DNA of 33,545 nt from SFDP01 sp051891855 (GCA_051891855.1 JBJFFP010000061.1:1-33545), one strand, 5' to 3'. Shown: positions 1 to 7,350, counted from the first letter of the stretch. Notes: generated by a model from the letters alone, not told the origin. Numbers and translations: made by a program.

Positions 1-39
1 CCGCTCTTTTTTAGAATTTTCGAGATTGCATTACTGTTT

Positions 40-55
40 ATTTGTCAAGGTTCTT
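40..55 (-). promoter_or_regulatory. boxA-like rRNA leader element
   Basis: About 45 bases into the predicted leftward transcript, the minus strand reads AAGAACCTTGACAAAT. It resembles the Firmicutes rRNA leader/spacer boxA motif (TTCTTTGAAAACT), which binds Nus factors to prevent premature termination. A short hairpin (GCCTG/CAGGC) lies just before it. The match is good but not exact. The 16S gene itself would lie beyond the left edge and is not visible. Confidence 0.35.
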
Positions 56-105
56 GCCTGAAGCAGGCCGCTGTGTCAGGGGATTTCCCTTGCGACAGCT
101 TATTC

Positions 106-134
106 ATATTAGCATACCTTTTTTTTACTGTCAA
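106..134 (-). promoter_or_regulatory. Strong sigma-A promoter, leftward, probably for a stable-RNA operon
   Basis: On the minus strand the -35 box TTGACA (129-134) and the -10 box TAATAT (106-111) are separated by exactly 17 bases. A TGC directly before the -10 makes it an extended -10 promoter, and an eight-base A run lies in the spacer. Transcription would start near 99 and leave the window. There is no open reading frame between here and the left edge on that strand, so the product is probably a stable RNA or a gene further left. Promoter strength and the boxA-like leader just downstream favour an rRNA operon; this is inference. Confidence 0.7.
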
Positions 135-205
135 TTACTTTTTTCAAATAATTTTGAGGATTTTGAATCAATACAAAACAAAAAATTTCCGGCAACTGAT
201 TTCTT

Positions 206-1048
206 TTATTCAACTGAAAAATAAAAAGATGTTTCATCTTCAAATGTAATTGTACAAGCTTTCCCATTGGTTATATTCAGAACATATCCATAACCACCCA
301 TTGTAGGGACGAAGGCTTCTATTATTCGGTCACCATTATCCGATGTTGTGTCATCAACAACACCATATGTCGTTGAAAACAGAAAGAAATCTTCATAGTA
401 TTCTTTTGGAAGATTACTCTTTAAAGCACGAAGCTCTTCTTCTGAAAATGTTTCATTTACGATATTTGCGTTAGTATACAATGGTTCATCCTGTGTGTAA
501 TCCCCATCCATCGAAACATTCATTCCAAATCCCAAATCGCTTGAAGAACCTGTTGCAACAACTGTCATTTTCTGATTTTCAAAAAGAAATGCGATATACT
601 CTTCTGCCATTAACTCATCATATTTTGCAATGGCACATTGATCGGTTACAAATTTTGCTTCCCCTTCTATCCAGCCTGTATGAGAATAGTAATACGTATC
701 TGCAGTAAATTTGAATCCACCGGCATTTACATCTGAGATTACAATTTCTCCCGAAAGAGAACTATGTATATTTGTCCTGTTCCAGGTTCCGGCTGCAGCA
801 GGCACATTATCACACCCTGAGCTCATTGAATAAAGCTTTTCATATGGTTCTTTATCCCCATATACTTCTAATGAATCAATCAAAGCATCAATCTCATTTT
901 GATCCGCTTGCGTTTGTTCACTGTTTACTTCGTTTGTAATTTTTGTGCCTTCTCCTATTTCGTTCTTACCACATGCGTTAAGAGCCATTAGAATAAAAGC
1001 TATAATAAAAAGAAGATTCTTTCGTTTTAATACATGTTTTTTCATCAT
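206..1048 (-). CDS. Putative secreted lipoprotein of unknown function
   Basis: This 280-residue protein has a lipoprotein signal peptide: a basic N-terminus (MMKKHVLKRK), a hydrophobic stretch, and a lipobox LNAC with the lipidated Cys at residue 26. The mature part is acidic and rich in Asp, Glu, Tyr and Ser, and begins with a low-complexity Glu/Gln/Asn linker. I recognise no domain. Two start codons are adjacent; the second (1045) sits better behind the AGGT ribosome site. The gene is AT-richer than the housekeeping genes to its right and stands alone between the tRNA-Ser pair and the predicted stable-RNA promoter. Such a spot next to tRNA genes is often used for gene acquisition, so recent arrival is possible. 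The reading frame and lipobox are clear; the function is unknown. Confidence 0.8.
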   Translation of the reverse strand: MMKKHVLKRKNLLFIIAFILMALNACGKNEIGEGTKITNEVNSEQTQADQNEIDALIDSLEVYGDKEPYEKLYSMSSGCDNVPAAAGTWNRTNIHSSLSGEIVISDVNAGGFKFTADTYYYSHTGWIEGEAKFVTDQCAIAKYDELMAEEYIAFLFENQKMTVVATGSSSDLGFGMNVSMDGDYTQDEPLYTNANIVNETFSEEELRALKSNLPKEYYEDFFLFSTTYGVVDDTTSDNGDRIIEAFVPTMGGYGYVLNITNGKACTITFEDETSFYFSVE

Positions 1049-1075
1049 TTACCTGTAGGCAATATTTTTTATGAA

Positions 1076-1110
1076 TCAAAAATACCACCGACCAATGCCG
1101 ATGGTATTTC
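1076..1110 (-). terminator. Terminator after the tRNA-Ser pair
   Basis: On the minus strand, just past the tRNA-Ser(GGA) gene, AATACCA pairs with TGGTATT around an imperfectly paired loop. A run of five T follows. It lies between the tRNA and the start of the lipoprotein gene and would separate the two transcripts. Confidence 0.55.
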
Positions 1111-1130
1111 CTTCAACTGTTAAACAGTAA

Positions 1131-1219
1131 CGGAGAAGGAGGGATTTGAACCCTCGCGCCGCTATTAACGACCTGCACCCTTTCCAGGGGTGTCCCTTCA
1201 GCCTCTTGGGTACTTCTCC
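1131..1219 (-). tRNA. tRNA-Ser (anticodon GGA)
   Basis: This 89-base class II tRNA reads 5'-GGAGAAG...CTTCTCC-G on the minus strand. The anticodon stem CACCC/GGGTG encloses the loop CTGGAAA, giving anticodon GGA (Ser, codons UCC/UCU). A long variable arm and a T-loop GGTTCAAATCC are present, as expected for serine tRNA. No CCA is encoded after the discriminator G, so the 3' end must be matured by RNase Z and CCA-adding enzyme; an rnz gene lies about 2.6 kb away in this window. It is cotranscribed with the tRNA-Ser(TGA) gene upstream. Confidence 0.95.
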
Positions 1220-1298
1220 AAAATTCTGAATCTGTAAAATACAGATATACAGTTTATAACGATACTTCTGTCACTGAAATGTCTCAAGTACCGTTTAG

Positions 1299-1384
1299 CG
1301 GAGAGGATGGGATTCGAACCCATGCGCCCTTTCGGACAAACGGTTTTCAAGACCGCCTCGTTATGACCACTTCGATACCTCTCC
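1299..1384 (-). tRNA. tRNA-Ser (anticodon TGA)
   Basis: This 86-base class II tRNA on the minus strand has acceptor arms GGAGAGG/CCTCTCC and discriminator G. The anticodon loop CTTGAAA gives anticodon TGA (Ser, codon UCA). It has a long variable arm (TGTCCGAAAGGGCGCA region) and the T-loop GGTTCGAATCC. No CCA is encoded. It is the first gene of a two-tRNA transcript; 79 bases separate it from tRNA-Ser(GGA), and a small CTGTA/TACAG hairpin in that spacer may be a processing site. Confidence 0.95.
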
Positions 1385-1426
1385 ATGTGAGTATCTTTTG
1401 TTCTGCATCCCTTGGACGCAACACTG

Positions 1427-1455
1427 ATTTTAGCAAAGAAGACCTCTGCTGTCAA
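1427..1455 (-). promoter_or_regulatory. tRNA-Ser promoter overlapping the ispD stop codon
   Basis: On the minus strand TTGACA (1450-1455) and TAAAAT (1427-1432) are spaced by 17 bases, with TGC before the -10. The TGA inside the -35 box is the ispD stop codon. Initiation would fall about 30-40 bases before the first tRNA-Ser. Confidence 0.8.
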
Positions 1456-2186
1456 CCAGATTTTTTATTTTCCCGGTGTTTTTTGCAAAATGCTTCCGCC
1501 ACCTTCATATCTTCCGGAGTTGTCAGCTTAATGTTCTCATAGCTCCCCTCAATCAGGCGTATCCTTTCCCCCAAAAAATACTCCACAACAAAAGCATCAT
1601 CCGTTACCGGAACCTCCGGCATTCTGCCTTCTGCTTCCCCGGCCATTAATTGCACATATGCTTCTTTAATCATGGAAAAACGAAAGGCCTGGGGCGTCTG
1701 AATCATCCACAGGCGGCTTCTGTCCGGAGTGGTTTCTATATATCCATCGGTATCTGCCAGCTTAATGGTATCCTTTACCGGCATACCTGCCACGCAGGCT
1801 CCATAGACGGCAGCTCCCTCTATACACCGATTGATTATTTCCTCTGTTAAAAAAGGTCTTGCACCGTCGTGAATCAGCACATAATCACAGCTTTCCACAG
1901 CCTGTAATCCACAGTAAACCGAGTGGTAGCGTTCTTTTCCGCCGGTTACGATGGCTTTTACCTTGTAAAAACCGTATTTCTCCACAATCTGCCTGTGGCA
2001 GTATTCTTCCTCACCTTCTCCTACCACAAGGATGATCTGATCCACCGAACTTTTCTGGAAGGCATCAAGTGCATAAAACAGAACCGGTTTTCCCTCCAGT
2101 AAAAGATATTGCTTTTGCACCTTACCCGCCATCCGTTTTCCCTGTCCTGCTGCCAGGCAGAGGGCTGCTGTTTTTTTATCCGTCAT
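1452..2186 (-). CDS. ispD: 2-C-methyl-D-erythritol 4-phosphate cytidylyltransferase
   Basis: IspD makes CDP-methylerythritol from MEP and CTP, the third step of the non-mevalonate isoprenoid pathway, in the cytoplasm. The 244 residues are a normal length. The nucleotide-binding loop LAAGQGKRM (residues 11-19) is followed by KQY, and the family motif HDGARPF lies mid-protein, with DDAFVVEYF (usual TDDA region) and the C-terminal IKLTTPEDM. It is the last gene of the tsaE-tsaD operon, starting 6 bases after the tsaD stop. Its 3' end carries the -35 box of the tRNA-Ser promoter. Confidence 0.95.
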   Translation of the reverse strand: MTDKKTAALCLAAGQGKRMAGKVQKQYLLLEGKPVLFYALDAFQKSSVDQIILVVGEGEEEYCHRQIVEKYGFYKVKAIVTGGKERYHSVYCGLQAVESCDYVLIHDGARPFLTEEIINRCIEGAAVYGACVAGMPVKDTIKLADTDGYIETTPDRSRLWMIQTPQAFRFSMIKEAYVQLMAGEAEGRMPEVPVTDDAFVVEYFLGERIRLIEGSYENIKLTTPEDMKVAEAFCKKHRENKKSG

Positions 2187-2192
2187 ACTGTT

Positions 2193-3230
2193 TTACCTTA
2201 GCCCTTCTCCCAGCTTCAAATTGGGAACCGCATTTAAATCATAGCCATGCCGTACTCCCTTTATATACTCATAATAAGCAGCCACTCCAATCATAGCCGC
2301 ATTATCGGTGCAATAGATGGGGGAGGGGGAATAATAGTTAAAGCCTTCCTCCCTGCAGGCTGCAATCAGAGCATCCCTCAAATGAGAGTTGGATGCCACA
2401 CCACCGGCAATGGCAAAATCCTTAAGCCCCTGTTCTCTGACCGCCTTCATGGAATGCTCGGTCAAAACATCCACCACGGCTTTCTGGAAGGAGGCTGCCA
2501 CATCTGCCTGACAAATCCTCTCGCCCTTCATCTCACAGATATTCAGATAGTTTAATACTGCGGATTTTAATCCACTGAAGCTGAAATCATATTCGTTTTC
2601 CGCCACCTTTGCCCTGGGAAAATGAATGGCCCGGGGATTACCCTGTCGGGATACCTGGTCAATCTTTGGTCCACCGGGATAACCCAGACCGATGGCTCTG
2701 GCCACTTTATCAAAGGCCTCGCCCGCAGCATCATCCCTGGTTCGCCCCAATATCTCATATTCTCCGTAGTCCTTCACCTTCACCAGATGAGAATGGCCTC
2801 CCGATACCACCAGACAGATAAAGGGCGGCTTCAGCTCTTCATGCTCAATGTAATTAGCGCTGATATGTCCTTCAATATGATGTACTCCGATGAGAGGTTT
2901 TTTCAGAGCAAAGGCAATGGCTTTTGCCGCGGAAACTCCTACCAGCAATGCTCCTACCAGTCCGGGGCCGTAGGTTACGGCAATGGCGGTAATATCTGCA
3001 AAGGACATTCCAGCCTCCTTCAGGGCCTGCTCAATAACCTGATTGATTTTTTCAATATGCTTACGGGAAGCAATCTCCGGAACCACTCCCCCATATAGAG
3101 TATGCAGGTCAACCTGGGAAGCAATCACATTGGACAGAACCTCTCTTCCGTTTCTGATTACTGCTGCCGCCGTCTCATCACAGGAGCTTTCTATGGCTAA
3201 AATAATGACTTCTTTTTCACTCATGTTCAA
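2193..3230 (-). CDS. tsaD: tRNA N6-adenosine threonylcarbamoyltransferase
   Basis: TsaD transfers the threonylcarbamoyl group to A37 of ANN-decoding tRNAs (t6A) together with TsaB and TsaE. The 345-residue protein shows the ASKHA-fold N-terminus LAIESSCDETAAAV, the metal-binding HIEGH (His118 and His122), the phosphate loops SGGHS and DDAAGEAFDKVAR, and the C-terminal GGVASN and YCTDNAAMI motifs. Both partners, tsaB and tsaE, are upstream in the same operon. TsaC/YwlC, which makes the threonylcarbamoyl-AMP donor, is not in the window. The start could also be Met3. Confidence 0.97.
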   Translation of the reverse strand: MNMSEKEVIILAIESSCDETAAAVIRNGREVLSNVIASQVDLHTLYGGVVPEIASRKHIEKINQVIEQALKEAGMSFADITAIAVTYGPGLVGALLVGVSAAKAIAFALKKPLIGVHHIEGHISANYIEHEELKPPFICLVVSGGHSHLVKVKDYGEYEILGRTRDDAAGEAFDKVARAIGLGYPGGPKIDQVSRQGNPRAIHFPRAKVAENEYDFSFSGLKSAVLNYLNICEMKGERICQADVAASFQKAVVDVLTEHSMKAVREQGLKDFAIAGGVASNSHLRDALIAACREEGFNYYSPSPIYCTDNAAMIGVAAYYEYIKGVRHGYDLNAVPNLKLGEGLR

Positions 3231-3252
3231 TCCTTTAACGTCTTACCAAAAC

Positions 3253-3819
3253 TTACTCAACCTTGTCCCATCCATAGATTTTCCAATGCCCGTCAGCATC
3301 CTTACGAAGGACAAAAATCTCTTCCAGCGTCTGCATTTTTGTTCCTACTCTGACATTATAGGTACAGTACAGTCTGGCACATTCGTATCCTCCCTCCCAA
3401 AAATAATCCACATCCGTACTGGAAGAGGTAGTATAGGAGGAAATCGCCTGATTATTCTTTTTGAAGGCGGTAATTTCGCTTTTTAAATCTGCCAGATACT
3501 GTTCATCCTCTTTATTGGCCGCCAGCTCATCATCATACATGGCCTTTGCCTGCATAGCCAGTGCAATCAGCTCATCTTCCGTATATTCTTCGTTATAAAA
3601 GCACTTGGTGATTTCGCTGTAGTATTTTACCACTTCCTTGGGGGTCTGGGGATAATTACGCTCCAGATCTCTTAGAAGAACGTTTTGTACCACTGTCAGC
3701 TCCACCTCGTCAGAAGCATTTTTACTGCTTCTCATGGATACCGAATAGTAGGCAATTAAAATAATGACGATCAGTAAAAATAAAAAAAATACTCCTCTGG
3801 GACTTTTAAACCGTTTCAT
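3253..3819 (-). CDS. Single-pass membrane protein of unknown function
   Basis: The protein has 188 residues. One hydrophobic helix (about residues 10-27, GVFFLFLLIVIILIAYYSV) is followed by an extracytoplasmic domain. That domain begins with a helical region rich in Glu and Lys (about 38-125), and the C-terminal 50 residues look like a small beta fold (YNVRVGTKMQTLEEIFVLRK...HWKIYGWDK). The end resembles the NTF2/SnoaL-like 'calculate and report' domains, and the whole resembles an uncharacterised Lachnospiraceae family (perhaps DUF6715, from memory only). It sits between rnz and tsaD in the same operon, which suggests a conserved neighbourhood and not a proven role in tRNA modification. Confidence 0.8.
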   Translation of the reverse strand: MKRFKSPRGVFFLFLLIVIILIAYYSVSMRSSKNASDEVELTVVQNVLLRDLERNYPQTPKEVVKYYSEITKCFYNEEYTEDELIALAMQAKAMYDDELAANKEDEQYLADLKSEITAFKKNNQAISSYTTSSSTDVDYFWEGGYECARLYCTYNVRVGTKMQTLEEIFVLRKDADGHWKIYGWDKVE

Positions 3820-3860
3820 TCGTACCTCTCTTTCTGCCGCCTTAAGTCAGCAGGCGCTTC

Positions 3861-4772
3861 CTATTCCTCTTCAAAGTTCAGCTGGGCAGTCATCCCATCC
3901 CTAGCCGCAACGGCCCCGGGAAAAATCTCCCTCACCTTATCCATATATTCCTCCGGTCTGGTAAGGGAAGGACTGTAATGGGTCAGCCAAAGCTGTGCAG
4001 CCCCTGCTTTCTGGGCCAGCCCGGCAGCCTCATAGAAGGTCATATGCTTATATTCTTTTGCCTTTTGGGCCTTTTCTGCTTCTCCGTACATGCCTTCACA
4101 GATGAATAAATCCGCATCCCGGGCATGCTCTGCAATGGTGTCCACCGGACGGGTATCGGTACAGTAAGTCACCTTGATTCCCTTTCTTGCTTCTCCCATC
4201 ACCATATCCGGTGTATAGACCCTATCCTCCAGGGTAATGATCTCTCCCTTTTGCAGACGTCCCCAATATCGCTTTTCCAGTCCTAAAGCCTCTGCCTTTA
4301 CCGGGTCAAATTTACCGGCCCGGCTGACCACAATATTATAGCCATAGCAGACCACATTGTGATTTACCCGAAAGGCCTCCAGATAAAAGCCCTCAAAGGG
4401 GATGATTTCTTCTCTTTCCGTAAGCTCCCTGCATTGGATTTCGAAGGGAAGCTCGGGGGCAATGGTTCTTAAGGCATTAACCACTCTGGTCAATCCTTTG
4501 GGGCCAATCATCAAAAGCGGCTCTGTGCGCTGTGCATTCCCCATAGTTAACAGCATTCCCGGAAGACCGCTGACATGATCCGCATGAAAATGGGTAAAAC
4601 ACATGATATCAATGGGTTTGGGACTCCAGCCCTTTTCCTTCATGGCAATCTGCGTTCCTTCACCGCAGTCAATAAGAATACTTCTTCCATTATATCTGGC
4701 CATTAAAGAGGTCAGCCAGCGATAGGGCAGAGGCATCATTCCCCCGGTGCCCAATAAGCATATATCTAACAT
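3861..4772 (-). CDS. rnz: Ribonuclease Z
   Basis: RNase Z cuts the 3' trailer from tRNA precursors that lack an encoded CCA. The 303-residue protein is the usual length for the short bacterial form. The start is MLDICLLGTGG at 4772, preceded by AGAAAGG; a longer in-frame extension to 4910 overlaps the upstream gene and has no family character. Visible motifs are the metallo-beta-lactamase FTHFHADHVSGLPG, the upstream GEGTQIAM, a YCTDTRP aspartate motif, and the C-terminal LTHYSP. The two tRNA-Ser genes at the left end of the window lack CCA and are plausible substrates. Confidence 0.95.
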   Translation of the reverse strand: MLDICLLGTGGMMPLPYRWLTSLMARYNGRSILIDCGEGTQIAMKEKGWSPKPIDIMCFTHFHADHVSGLPGMLLTMGNAQRTEPLLMIGPKGLTRVVNALRTIAPELPFEIQCRELTEREEIIPFEGFYLEAFRVNHNVVCYGYNIVVSRAGKFDPVKAEALGLEKRYWGRLQKGEIITLEDRVYTPDMVMGEARKGIKVTYCTDTRPVDTIAEHARDADLFICEGMYGEAEKAQKAKEYKHMTFYEAAGLAQKAGAAQLWLTHYSPSLTRPEEYMDKVREIFPGAVAARDGMTAQLNFEEE

Positions 4773-4785
4773 TTCAAGACCTTTC

Positions 4786-5046
4786 TTATAAAAATTCTCT
4801 GCTTTCCCTGATTTCCACAGGCTTCTTGAAGCCTTTAATCCAGGCATCAAAGCAGGGCTCGCACAAATCCAGGCTGTAGATAAAGCCATCCTTGTCACTG
4901 AAATAATCAAAAGGATAGTCCACGGAAAAGCATCCCTCTTTTATGATACCATCCTCAACCTTGATTTCCTTTCCGCATTGATTACAGATTGCCTGTTCCA
5001 ACCTAAGCTTCTGCATTTCTTTTTTCTTTTTCTTATAGCTTCGCAT
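4786..5046 (-). CDS. Small CxxC zinc-ribbon-like protein, unknown function
   Basis: This reading gives 86 residues from the ATG at 5046, which has a good AAAGGAC site about 7 bases upstream. An in-frame ATG at 5130 would add 28 residues and would start only 8 bases from the rimI stop, so the start is uncertain. The protein opens with a Lys-rich stretch (RSYKKKKKEMQKLRLEQ). It then has CNQC and, about 50 residues later, CEPC, a four-Cys pattern expected to bind one zinc. The central part is aromatic (VDYPFDYFSDKDGFIYSLDLC). It sits between rimI and rnz in the tRNA-modification operon. No named family is recognised. Confidence 0.7.
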   Translation of the reverse strand: MRSYKKKKKEMQKLRLEQAICNQCGKEIKVEDGIIKEGCFSVDYPFDYFSDKDGFIYSLDLCEPCFDAWIKGFKKPVEIRESREFL

Positions 5047-5137
5047 AATGGCAGTCCTTTCTTTTCTTATTGTATCCTCTGCTTCCAGTATACAATATCC
5101 TGCTTTTTTCAGCAGTGGAAAATAATCCATGCACTGC

Positions 5138-5578
5138 CTATCTCTTCCACATGATCAGAGCATCCTCCCTTGGCTTTTCATAAAAGCCGGGACGAATCCC
5201 CTCTTCGGCAAAGCCCAGACCTTTATAAAGTCCAATAGCTGCCTGATTACTGCATCTTACTTCCAGGGTAAACGCCAAAATTCCTCTCTTTGCCCCTTCC
5301 TTAAGAAGACTTTCCAAAAGCTTTCTGCCGATTCCCCTGCGGCGAAATTCATAAGCCGTCACCACATTGGTTATTTCTCCTTCTCCCAGTATCTCCCTGA
5401 GTCCGCAGCTTGCTGCCACCCTCTCTCCCACCAGTGCCACCAAATAACAGGCATCCGGCCTGGAAATCATTTCCAGAAAGGATTCTTTATGCCAGGGCAT
5501 GGAAAAGGCTTCTTCCTCCAGTTTGCAAACCTGATCTACCCATTTTTCACTGAGAGGTTCTATTCTGATTTCTGTCAT
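5138..5578 (-). CDS. rimI: Ribosomal protein alanine N-acetyltransferase (GNAT)
   Basis: RimI acetylates the N-terminal alanine of ribosomal protein S18 from acetyl-CoA. The 146 residues have the GNAT layout: N-terminal IRIEPLSEKWVDQVCKLEE, the acetyl-CoA loop EFRRRGIGRKLL (consensus R-x-x-G-x-G), and the C-terminal NQAAIGLYKGLGFAEEGIRPGFY. The start overlaps the tsaB stop by four bases (ATGA), so translation is probably coupled. The tsaE-tsaB-rimI-tsaD order is a standard Firmicutes arrangement and supports this assignment over other GNAT enzymes. Confidence 0.93.
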   Translation of the reverse strand: MTEIRIEPLSEKWVDQVCKLEEEAFSMPWHKESFLEMISRPDACYLVALVGERVAASCGLREILGEGEITNVVTAYEFRRRGIGRKLLESLLKEGAKRGILAFTLEVRCSNQAAIGLYKGLGFAEEGIRPGFYEKPREDALIMWKR

Positions 5579-6291
5579 TTGTTCTGTCTTTCCTGTCGCT
5601 CCCGTTCTGCCTGAGACAGCCTTAAATAGTCCGGCCTGTGTTTAGCAGCCTCCTGAGTTTTTCCCTGGGCCAGATAGGAAAAAGCCAGTGTTCCCAGTGC
5701 TGCCGCCCTCTGTCTGTTGCAGCTGGCAGGAGCAAAGCTGAAGGGTACCTTTATTTTCTCTTCAATCTGGCCTTGAAATATGGGAACTCCATCTCCCAAA
5801 AAGATTACCTCTTTTCCTATTCGGTTAATCTCTTCAAGAATTTCTCCAATATCCACTGCACACTGTGGCTTTACTACCTTAAGCTCATAGGCTGCTTTGT
5901 TGCGGCAAAAGGTATACAGCCCTGTATAGGTCTGGTTTCTCCTGGCATCCATCAGGGGACAGATCAATTTATCACAGGCATATAGATTAAAGGCTAAACC
6001 GTCCACAGTAGGAATCCCGATCAGGGGCTTATTTAATGCCTGCCCCAGTCCCTTAGCTGTAGCCGAACCGATTCGCAGACCCGTAAAGGAGCCCGGTCCC
6101 GCCGCTACGGCAATGGCATCGATGGTGGCTAAATCCAGCTCCACCATTTGACTGATCTTCTCCAGCATGGGAAGAAGGGTCTGAGAATGTGTTTTTTTAT
6201 CCTGTATAGTATACTCGGCTATCAGCCGTTCATCCTCCAAAAGGGCTACGCTTGCCACCAGTCCTGAGGTGTCGAAGGCTAAAATTTTCAT
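5575..6291 (-). CDS. tsaB: t6A synthesis complex scaffold protein TsaB
   Basis: TsaB dimerises with TsaD and is required for t6A37 formation on tRNA. The 238 residues show the ASKHA-type start LAFDTSGLVASVAL, then SQTLLPMLE, the conserved AVAAGPGSFTGLRIG, and a C-terminal DYLRLSQAERER. It lacks TsaD's HxxxH metal motif, as expected. It starts one base after the tsaE stop and overlaps rimI by four bases. Confidence 0.95.
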   Translation of the reverse strand: MKILAFDTSGLVASVALLEDERLIAEYTIQDKKTHSQTLLPMLEKISQMVELDLATIDAIAVAAGPGSFTGLRIGSATAKGLGQALNKPLIGIPTVDGLAFNLYACDKLICPLMDARRNQTYTGLYTFCRNKAAYELKVVKPQCAVDIGEILEEINRIGKEVIFLGDGVPIFQGQIEEKIKVPFSFAPASCNRQRAAALGTLAFSYLAQGKTQEAAKHRPDYLRLSQAERERQERQNK

Positions 6292-6292
6292 T

Positions 6293-6739
6293 TCAGGTTC
6301 CTATCCTTTCTACGGTGATCCGGCGATAATCCACTCCTTTTTCCAAATCCTTTTCTATGCAGATTTTAAAATAAGAAGAAGGTAATACTTCACTGATCAG
6401 CTCCGCCCACTCAATAAGGCTTACTCCTTCGCCATATAAATAATCTATATAACCTATTTCGTCCATTTCCTCTGCTTCCTCAAGACGATATACATCAAAA
6501 TGATAAAAGGGAAGTCTTCCTTCCTCATAAATCTGCAGGATGGTAAAGGTGGGACTGGAAACAGGCTCTTTGATTCCCAGTCCTGCTGCCACTCCCTTGG
6601 TAAGAGCCGTTTTGCCCACTCCCAAATCACCGCTGAGGGCATAGACTTCTCCCGGCTTCGCCTTTTTTCCGATTTCTACGCCCAGAGCATAGGTATCACT
6701 CTCACTTGTGCTTTCTATAATTCTAATCCTTTCACTCAT
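6293..6739 (-). CDS. tsaE: t6A synthesis ATPase TsaE
   Basis: TsaE is the P-loop ATPase that cycles the TsaBD complex. The 148 residues contain the Walker A GDLGVGKTALTKG (about 39-51), SSPTFTILQIYE, the conserved FHFDVYRLEEAEE region (here YHFDVYRLEEAEEMDEIG), and LIEWAELI. It begins 2 bases after the stop of the YcxB-like gene and ends 1 base before tsaB, so it is plainly cotranscribed with both. Confidence 0.95.
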   Translation of the reverse strand: MSERIRIIESTSESDTYALGVEIGKKAKPGEVYALSGDLGVGKTALTKGVAAGLGIKEPVSSPTFTILQIYEEGRLPFYHFDVYRLEEAEEMDEIGYIDYLYGEGVSLIEWAELISEVLPSSYFKICIEKDLEKGVDYRRITVERIGT

Positions 6740-6741
6740 CC

Positions 6742-7221
6742 TTATGACCTTATTTTCACTTTCTTTGCCGGCATATGTTTTGAAATTATTTCTATAACCG
6801 CAGCCTGCTTATCCTGCATATCCTCGCGGGGGAAAATCGATGCATTTACAGGTGAGGTATACAGGATAATGCTTTTTCCCGTAGAGGTTGCCTTACACAT
6901 ATTTTCCCACTCCTGAAATTCCTTTGCCTCTCCCTGGGAAATTTCCACCCCTTCCTGGGTCAGCCTGTAATGAAGGGGCTTGCGAAAAGCCGGTGTATTC
7001 AGCATCTGCCGTCTGCTTCTTAAAAAAAGACTCCAGGGCAGATAAAGTAAAACCACCAGTCCTGCAATAAGGTAGATTACATAGCCTGTGACTGCAAAGC
7101 CTACCAGAATAAGTGCTCCCACAGCCGTTCCCAGCACTCCCGAAAAGCTGGAATAGGTATGATGAAGCAGGTAATCATACAAAAGTTTTGCATTAATGTT
7201 TACGTCAAATTCTACTTCCAT
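6742..7221 (-). CDS. YcxB-like membrane protein
   Basis: The protein has 159 residues. After a short N-terminal segment, two hydrophobic helices lie at about 28-47 (SGVLGTAVGALILVGFAVTG) and 49-67. A soluble beta-rich domain follows (YRLTQEGVEISQGEAKEFQEWENMCKATSTGKSIILYTSP) with the EW/W pattern and P-R-E-D motif of the YcxB-like C-terminal domain. Its role is unknown; it heads the tsaE operon in this window. A ribosome site AAGGAG lies unusually far (16 bases) before the ATG, inside a 23-codon leader reading frame. Confidence 0.75.
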   Translation of the reverse strand: MEVEFDVNINAKLLYDYLLHHTYSSFSGVLGTAVGALILVGFAVTGYVIYLIAGLVVLLYLPWSLFLRSRRQMLNTPAFRKPLHYRLTQEGVEISQGEAKEFQEWENMCKATSTGKSIILYTSPVNASIFPREDMQDKQAAVIEIISKHMPAKKVKIRS

Positions 7222-7276
7222 GGTCGTTTTTCTTTTTCTCCTTATCCACTGTTTTTCCGGTCTTCTTTTCAGTCAT
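7205..7276 (-). CDS. Possible 23-residue Lys-rich leader peptide overlapping the ycxB-like gene
   Basis: The minus strand has an ATG at 7276 with GGAGGG four bases before it, a strong site. It opens MTEKKTGKTVDKEKKKNDHG and stops at 7205, inside the start of the YcxB-like gene (overlap 17 bases, different frame). The stronger ribosome site here and the weak, distant one for the downstream gene suggest translational coupling. The peptide is very basic with no hydrophobic segment. It may be a chance frame. Confidence 0.3.
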   Translation of the reverse strand: MTEKKTGKTVDKEKKKNDHGSRI

Positions 7277-7350
7277 AAACCCTCCCTTTGCTGCGTATGA
7301 TGTTACAAACACGGCGGTGGCAAGACCAACGCCTAAGGAATGGAGCAGAC

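Noticed and set aside
42..224. 60-residue plus-strand reading frame at the left edge
   Set aside because: It lies over the leftward promoter and leader, has no ribosome site and a random composition.
1220..1298. Separate promoter for tRNA-Ser(GGA)
   Set aside because: TATAAA is present in the spacer on the minus strand, but no -35 box lies at an acceptable distance; cotranscription is more likely.
3861..4910. Longer form of RNase Z (349 residues)
   Set aside because: The extra N-terminus overlaps the upstream CxxC gene in another frame. The family starts at MLDICLLGTGG with a good ribosome site.
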